A program made the translations under genes and the position numbers. The notes beneath the pieces were generated by a model. That model was not told the origin of the DNA. It worked only from the letters and a program-made list of their open reading frames with translations, and ran no database searches. A DNA stretch of 64,000 nucleotides from Halomonas socia (GTDB lineage Bacteria; Pseudomonadota; Gammaproteobacteria; Pseudomonadales; Halomonadaceae): NCBI RefSeq assembly GCF_010977575.1, contig NZ_CP048812.1:2542001-2606000 (forward strand), in the 5' to 3' direction. How positions within the stretch are numbered: the stretch's first letter is position 1; each line of letters opens with the position of its first letter. Positions 59,369-64,000 of this stretch are shown piece by piece.

Positions 59369-60246
59369 TCGGGATGCTCGAGCACGAAGTCGACGAATGC
59401 CTGCTCGGCCCGCGACAGGCCGCTGCCACGGGCCCAGGCCAGGGACAGCGCTAACCATGCCCGGGGGGCGAATGACACAGCGGCCAGCCCCGGCTCATCG
59501 ATCACCCGGCGTAGGAAGGTGGTAATGCCGAAGCCCTGGCGTACGATGGCCTTGGTCAGCGGGATCAGGTTCGACTGAAAGGCCACGTCGGCATGGTATC
59601 CGCCCGCCTCGGCCAGGGCATCGACGAACTCGCGGTGGAAATAACCGTCCTGAAACAGCACCAGCGGCTCGCTGAAGAAGTCTGCCGGTGAGACGCTGGT
59701 GCACCCCGCGAAGGGATGATCCTCCGGCACGCACACCACCATCTCCTCGCGCAGGAAGCGGCGCCGTTCCAACCCCTGGCTGGCGGCATCGTCGATCACC
59801 ACGCCCAGATCCAGCTCGCCTGCGTTGATCATGTGCTGCAGGCGACGGGTGCCGGCCTCGACCACCGTCAGGCGGATTCCCGGGTGACGCGCCTTGAAGC
59901 CCATCAGCAGCGGCGGGAAATAGTAGGAGCCGAGCATCGATGGGATGCCGATGCGCACCTCGCCCTTGACCAGGCCGTGCAGCTCGCGCATCGCCAAATG
60001 AGCAGCCTCGGCACGCTCGAGCAGTGCCTTGGCGTGGGTGTAGAGCGCCTCGCCCTCGGCGGTGAGGCTGATGCGCCGCTCGTGGCGATGGAACAAGCTG
60101 AGCTCGAGGCGCTTCTCGAGATTGGCGATGGTCTGGCTGATCGCCGACTGAGCGACGTGCAGTTCGCGGGCGGCGGCGCTGAAGCCGCGCTGGTCGGCGA
60201 CACTGACGAAGCACTGCAGGGCGCGTAGATCGAAAGGCAAGCTCAT
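59356..60246 (-). CDS. LysR-family regulator, divergent from an MFS exporter
   Basis: The 296-residue protein has the LysR HTH (FVSVADQRGFSAAARELHVAQ SAISQ) in the first 60 residues and an effector domain (about 90-290). It lies divergent from the YnfM-like MFS gene with an 87-bp shared control region, so it likely regulates that exporter. The region has no clear palindrome. Effector unknown. Confidence 0.93.
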   Translation of the reverse strand: MSLPFDLRALQCFVSVADQRGFSAAARELHVAQSAISQTIANLEKRLELSLFHRHERRISLTAEGEALYTHAKALLERAEAAHLAMRELHGLVKGEVRIGIPSMLGSYYFPPLLMGFKARHPGIRLTVVEAGTRRLQHMINAGELDLGVVIDDAASQGLERRRFLREEMVVCVPEDHPFAGCTSVSPADFFSEPLVLFQDGYFHREFVDALAEAGGYHADVAFQSNLIPLTKAIVRQGFGITTFLRRVIDEPGLAAVSFAPRAWLALSLAWARGSGLSRAEQAFVDFVLEHPDQPR

Positions 60247-60333
60247 AAGTAAATCCGATGGCGATTATCAAAAGTTGCTGTTTGGCTTATTGGTTCGGGG
60301 CGTTGATCATGCTCTTCCCACTCGGAGACGTCC

Positions 60334-61521
60334 ATGATCGAAGCTCATAGTCGCGCCTGGTGGCGCGCCACCCTGGCCCTCTGTCTGGGGTCCTTCACGG
60401 TATTCATCAATCTCTATGCGCCGCAGCCGCTGCTGCCCGAGCTGCGCCAGGTATTCGGCATCTCGACCCTGGCCGCGGGGCTGGTGATGTCGGTGTCAAC
60501 GCTGACCCTGGCACTGGCGCTGCTGGTATTCGGCACGCTCTCCGACGCCATCGGTCGGCGCGGCATCATGCTGGTGACCCTGGTGCTGACCACGCTGTGC
60601 AGCCTGGGGCTGGCGCTGGCGCCGAACTACCACACCCTGCTGTGGCTGCGCGCCGTGCAGGGCTTCGTGCTGGGCGGCCTGCCGGCGGTGGCGATCGCCT
60701 GGATGGGCGACGAGTTCGACAGGCGCGCGCTGATGCTGGCGGTCGGGCTATATATCAGCGCCAATACCCTGGGCGGCATCGGCGGCCGGGTAATGGGCGG
60801 CTTCGCCGCCGACCTGGGCGGCTGGCAGGCCAGCTTCGCCACCGTGGGTGCGGTCAGCGTAGTGTGCGTGGCGCTGTTCTGGAAGCTGCTGCCGACGGCA
60901 CGCCACTTCGAGCCGCAGCCGTTCCGCCTGGCGGTGGCGCTGGGCTCCATCGCCGGCCACCTGCGCAATCCGCTGCTGCTGGGGGCCTATCTGCTCGGCG
61001 GGCTCAACTTCATGGTCTTCATCAACCAGTACAGCTACATCACCTTCCGCCTCAGCGAGGCGCCCTTCGGCCTGACGACCCAGTGGCTGGGGATGATCTT
61101 CGTTACCTACCTGGGTGGCACCCTGGGCGCCTCGCTGTCGGGGCGGGCTGCCCAGCGGCTGTCGCAGCCGCGCTGCATGATGCTGGGTATCGCGATATTT
61201 GCCGCCGGCACCCTGCTGACCCTGGCCGGCTCGCTGGCGGCGATCATCGCCGGGCTGACGGTCAACGCCTTCGGCTTCTTCTTCGCTCACTCGACGGCCT
61301 CGAGCTGGGTCGGGCGTCAGGCCAAGGTCGCACGCGGCAGTGCCTCGGCGCTCTATCTGGTGTTCTACTACGTCGGCGCCAGCCTCGGCGGCTTCTACCT
61401 GGAACCCTTCTGGCAGCTGGCCCACTGGTGGGGCGTGGCGCTGGCCTCGTGGCTGGTGCTGGCGGCGACCCTGGCGCTGGCGCTATGGCTAGGCCGCCAG
61501 GAGCGCCGCCTGGTGGGCTGA
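60334..61521 (+). CDS. MFS transporter, YnfM-like
   Basis: The 395-residue protein has 12 TM helices, the opening VFINLYAPQPLLPELRQVFG typical of the YnfM/arabinose-efflux-like group, and motif A FGTLSDAIGRRGIML. GGAGA precedes ATG 60334. Members export drugs or metabolites such as arabinose; the substrate here is unknown. Its divergent LysR gene is the expected regulator. Confidence 0.92.
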   Translation: MIEAHSRAWWRATLALCLGSFTVFINLYAPQPLLPELRQVFGISTLAAGLVMSVSTLTLALALLVFGTLSDAIGRRGIMLVTLVLTTLCSLGLALAPNYHTLLWLRAVQGFVLGGLPAVAIAWMGDEFDRRALMLAVGLYISANTLGGIGGRVMGGFAADLGGWQASFATVGAVSVVCVALFWKLLPTARHFEPQPFRLAVALGSIAGHLRNPLLLGAYLLGGLNFMVFINQYSYITFRLSEAPFGLTTQWLGMIFVTYLGGTLGASLSGRAAQRLSQPRCMMLGIAIFAAGTLLTLAGSLAAIIAGLTVNAFGFFFAHSTASSWVGRQAKVARGSASALYLVFYYVGASLGGFYLEPFWQLAHWWGVALASWLVLAATLALALWLGRQERRLVG

Positions 61522-61528
61522 GGCTGGC

Positions 61529-62137
61529 CTACAGGCCGCCGGCTTCGTCCCCCCAAATCTCCTCAAGCCGCTCGACCCGCCCGCAGGCCGACTTGTAGAA
61601 GCGGTAGCGCAGCGGGTTCTCCTGATAGTAGTTCTGGTGGTAGTCCTCGGCCGGATAGAAGGCCTCGAAGTCGTTGATCTCAGTGGCGATGGACCGGTCG
61701 AAGCGCTCAGCCACGGCGTCGCGGCTGGCCTCGGCCAGGGCGCGCTCCTCGTCGCTGGCGGTGAAGATCGCGCTGCGATAGGCTTCGCCGGCGTCGCAGA
61801 ACTGACGGTCTTCAACGAAGGGGTCGATGTTGCGCCAGAACACGTGGAGCAGCGTCTCATAGTCGACCTGTGACGGGTCATACTCGACGTTGACCACCTC
61901 GGCATGTCCGGTGCCGCCGCCCACCACCTGCTCGTAGCTGGGGTTTTCGACATGGCCACCGCTGAACCCGGAGGTGGTGGCGAGCACGCCGTCGACGGCA
62001 TCGAAGAACTCCTCCACGCACCAGAAGCAGCCGCCAGCGAAGACCGCCTCGGCGGACGATTGGTTGGCCTCTTCGGCATGGGCAGCGAGTGGCAGCAGGG
62101 CGAGCAGGGCATAGCGAAGCGGACGAATCGATGGCAT
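61529..62137 (-). CDS. msrA: Periplasmic peptide-methionine (S)-S-oxide reductase
   Basis: The 202-residue protein starts at 62137 (MPSIRPLRYALLALLPLAAH) and has a signal peptide cleaved near AHAEE, so it works in the periplasm. The catalytic Cys is in FAGGCFWCVEEFF. GTGHAEVVNVEYDPSQVDYE and the C-terminal resolving Cys region (FYKSACGRVERL) match MsrA. It repairs oxidised methionine in envelope proteins. The start has a poor ribosome site. It is convergent with the MFS gene, 7 bp apart. Confidence 0.92.
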   Translation of the reverse strand: MPSIRPLRYALLALLPLAAHAEEANQSSAEAVFAGGCFWCVEEFFDAVDGVLATTSGFSGGHVENPSYEQVVGGGTGHAEVVNVEYDPSQVDYETLLHVFWRNIDPFVEDRQFCDAGEAYRSAIFTASDEERALAEASRDAVAERFDRSIATEINDFEAFYPAEDYHQNYYQENPLRYRFYKSACGRVERLEEIWGDEAGGL

Positions 62138-62217
62138 GGTAATTGGCCGGTTACGGGGCGATGCCTGCTTTGATGGTAAGGCGGCGCGGCGGTTCCCCTG
62201 AGCATGGAGAGGTGAGC

Positions 62218-64000
62218 TTGGCACAACGACGACTGTGGATCCTGGCCGGCATTGCACTGCTGGTGGCGGTGTTCTTTGTCAGCGGCGCGCACCAGTGGCT
62301 GACCCTCGACAACCTCAAGGCCAACCAGGTCGAGTTCCAGCGCTGGTTCGGCGAGCGGCCGCTGCTGGTCGGCGGCGGGTTCTTCCTGGTCTATACGCTG
62401 ATGGCCGGGCTCTCACTGCCCGGGGCGACGCTGTTGACGCTGCTCGGCGGGGCGCTGTTCGGCTTCGGCTGGGGGCTGTTGATCATCTCCTTCGCCAGTA
62501 CCCTGGGCGCGACCCTGGCCTTCCTGATCGCGCGGACCCTGGCCCGCGGCCTGCTGGAGCGACGCTTCGCCGACCAGCTCGACAGCATCAACCGCGGCAT
62601 CCAGCGCGAAGGCGCGCTGTATCTGTTCACCCTGCGCCTGATTCCGCTGTTCCCGTTCTTCGTCATCAACCTGGTGATGGGACTGACGCGGATGAAGGTG
62701 GCGACCTTCTACTGGGTCAGCCAACTGGGCATGCTGCCCGGCACGGCGGTGTTTGTGAATGCCGGCCGCGAGCTCGGCAGCCTCGAGTCGCTGGGCGGCA
62801 TCCTGTCGCCGACGTTGATCGTGTCGTTCGTGCTGATCGGACTGTTTCCGCTGCTGGCACGCTTCACGGTGGAGGCCATCAAGCGTCGCCGGCTGGCCAA
62901 GGCATACCACCGGCCGCGCAGCTTCGACTACGACATCGTGGTGATCGGCGCCGGCTCGGCGGGACTGGTGGCGAGCTATATCGCCGCGGCGGTCAAGGCG
63001 CGGGTGGCGCTGGTGGAGCGCGATGCCATGGGTGGCGACTGCCTGAATACCGGCTGCGTACCCTCCAAGGCGCTGATTCGTGCCGCCCGCGCCGCCCATG
63101 AGGCACGCCGGGCCAAGCGCTTCGGGGTCCATCTCGGCGAGCCCGACATCGATTTTCACGGCGTCATGGCGCATGTCCACGAGGCCGTCGCCAAGGTCGC
63201 GCCCCACGACAGTCCGGCCCGCTATCGTGGTCTGGGCGTGGATGTGGTGCACGGCGCGGCGCATCTGCAGACGCCCTGGGAGGTGCGCGTCGGCGAGCGG
63301 GTGCTGACCAGCCGCCATGTGATCATCGCCAGCGGTGCGCGACCGCGGGTGCTGCCGCTGCCGGGCATCGCCGCCGACGAGATGCTGACCTCCGACAACC
63401 TGTGGCAGCTCGAACGGCTGCCCGAGCGGCTGGTGGTGATCGGCGGCGGGCCGATCGGCTGCGAACTGGGCCAGAGCTTCGCGCGGCTGGGTAGCCGGGT
63501 AAACCTGGTGGAAGAGGCCGCACAGCTGCTGCCGCGGGAGGACCGCGACGTCGCCGCGGCGCTCGAGGCCGGGCTGCGCGAGGAGGGCGTGGCCTTGCAC
63601 CTGGGCTGCCGCGCAGTGGCGGTGGAGCCTGGCCCCAGTCACGCCGACCGCGGCAAGGTGCTGGTCATCGAGCGCGGCGACGGCAGTCAGGCACGCATCG
63701 TCTTCGACCGCCTGCTGATGGCGGTGGGGCGCGAGGCCAATGTGACGGGGTTGGGACTGGAGGCGCTGGGTATTGCCACCCGCGCCAACGGCACCCTCGA
63801 CGTCGACGAGACCCTGCGCAGCGTACACCCCAATATCTGGGCCTGCGGCGATGTGGTGGGGCCCTACCAACTGACCCACGCCAGCGCCCACCAAGCCTGG
63901 CACGCCACGGTCAATGCGCTGTTCGGCGAGGTCAAGCGCTTTGCGGTCAGCTACCGGGCGCTGCCGGCGGTGACCTTCAGCGACCCCGAGGTGGCGCGGG
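62218..64000 (+). CDS. Fusion of a VTT (TVP38/TMEM64) membrane domain and a flavin disulfide reductase (3' end missing)
   Basis: Translation likely begins at TTG 62218 (GGAGAGG just before it; GTG 62212 is an alternative) and runs off the window end after 594 codons. Residues 1-225 form a VTT/DedA-like membrane domain (SLPGATLLTLLGGALFGFGW, LRLIPLFPFFVINLVMGLT). From about residue 236 a mercuric-reductase-like FAD enzyme begins: DIVVIGAGSAGLVAS, active disulfide GGDCLNTGCVPSKAL (C275, C280) and VVIGGGPIGCELGQSFARLG. No mer genes flank it. The substrate and the role of the membrane part are unknown; redox coupling at the membrane is an inference. Confidence 0.9.
   Translation, partial: MAQRRLWILAGIALLVAVFFVSGAHQWLTLDNLKANQVEFQRWFGERPLLVGGGFFLVYTLMAGLSLPGATLLTLLGGALFGFGWGLLIISFASTLGATLAFLIARTLARGLLERRFADQLDSINRGIQREGALYLFTLRLIPLFPFFVINLVMGLTRMKVATFYWVSQLGMLPGTAVFVNAGRELGSLESLGGILSPTLIVSFVLIGLFPLLARFTVEAIKRRRLAKAYHRPRSFDYDIVVIGAGSAGLVASYIAAAVKARVALVERDAMGGDCLNTGCVPSKALIRAARAAHEARRAKRFGVHLGEPDIDFHGVMAHVHEAVAKVAPHDSPARYRGLGVDVVHGAAHLQTPWEVRVGERVLTSRHVIIASGARPRVLPLPGIAADEMLTSDNLWQLERLPERLVVIGGGPIGCELGQSFARLGSRVNLVEEAAQLLPREDRDVAAALEAGLREEGVALHLGCRAVAVEPGPSHADRGKVLVIERGDGSQARIVFDRLLMAVGREANVTGLGLEALGIATRANGTLDVDETLRSVHPNIWACGDVVGPYQLTHASAHQAWHATVNALFGEVKRFAVSYRALPAVTFSDPEVAR

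Overview
The window looks like chromosome of a GC-rich gammaproteobacterium, most likely Halomonas or a close relative. Supporting points are Pseudomonas/Halomonas-type gene order (hexR divergent from zwf-pgl-eda; gltX followed by tRNA-Ala and tRNA-Glu; gltA divergent from sdhCDAB-sucAB-lpd-sucCD; a two-component system next to a gtsABCD-type sugar importer) and sodium- or osmolyte-linked carriers (BCCT, SSS). This placement rests on protein resemblance and order, not on a search. No prophage, insertion sequence, CRISPR array or rRNA was seen.

Layout. 1-5.6 kb: the 3' part of a SulP anion transporter, a tandem Usp protein, a decayed TraR/DksA zinc-finger gene, a RidA-family gene cut by an amber codon, an unknown membrane protein, a LolA-like protein and HexR. 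5.6-8.7 kb: two HexR-type operators and zwf-pgl-eda, which convert glucose-6-phosphate to pyruvate and glyceraldehyde-3-phosphate (edd is not here). 9-12.4 kb: an orphan LysR regulator, gltX, a heptamer tandem repeat, two tRNA genes and a 0.5 kb non-coding stretch with an AT-rich palindrome and two DnaA-box-like 9-mers. 12.4-25.7 kb: a TCA block with citrate synthase, succinate dehydrogenase, 2-oxoglutarate dehydrogenase (E2 with two lipoyl domains) and succinyl-CoA synthetase. 25.8-28.3 kb: a BCCT transporter with a DUF1989 enzyme.

28.4-32.1 kb holds a complete siaABCD operon (PP2C phosphatase, kinase, phospho-switch protein, diguanylate cyclase), which controls c-di-GMP. 32.3-35.8 kb: RNase II, an SDR protein and a HAD phosphatase. 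36-42.6 kb: a GltR/GtrS-like two-component system followed by an ABC glucose/mannose-type importer, which would feed the Entner-Doudoroff genes at 5.8-8.7 kb. 42.6-50.9 kb: a Usp protein, the YcjX/YcjF pair, an AraC/DJ-1 regulator with an MFS carrier, an SSS symporter and small membrane proteins. 50.9-56 kb: an amidase, an unknown protein and gabD-gabT (GABA to succinate, joining the TCA genes). 56-59.4 kb: two genes (DUF1266 protein, NlpC/P60 lipoprotein) each broken by an apparent single missing C in a C-run. 59.4-64 kb: a LysR/MFS divergent pair, a periplasmic MsrA, and a VTT-membrane-domain/flavin disulfide-reductase fusion that runs off the end.

Most of the window is ordinary core metabolism. 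The best leads are the four damaged genes (two by the same type of C-run indel), the DnaA-box/palindrome region at 12.0-12.2 kb, the paired hairpins inside operons, and the BCCT-DUF1989 pair.
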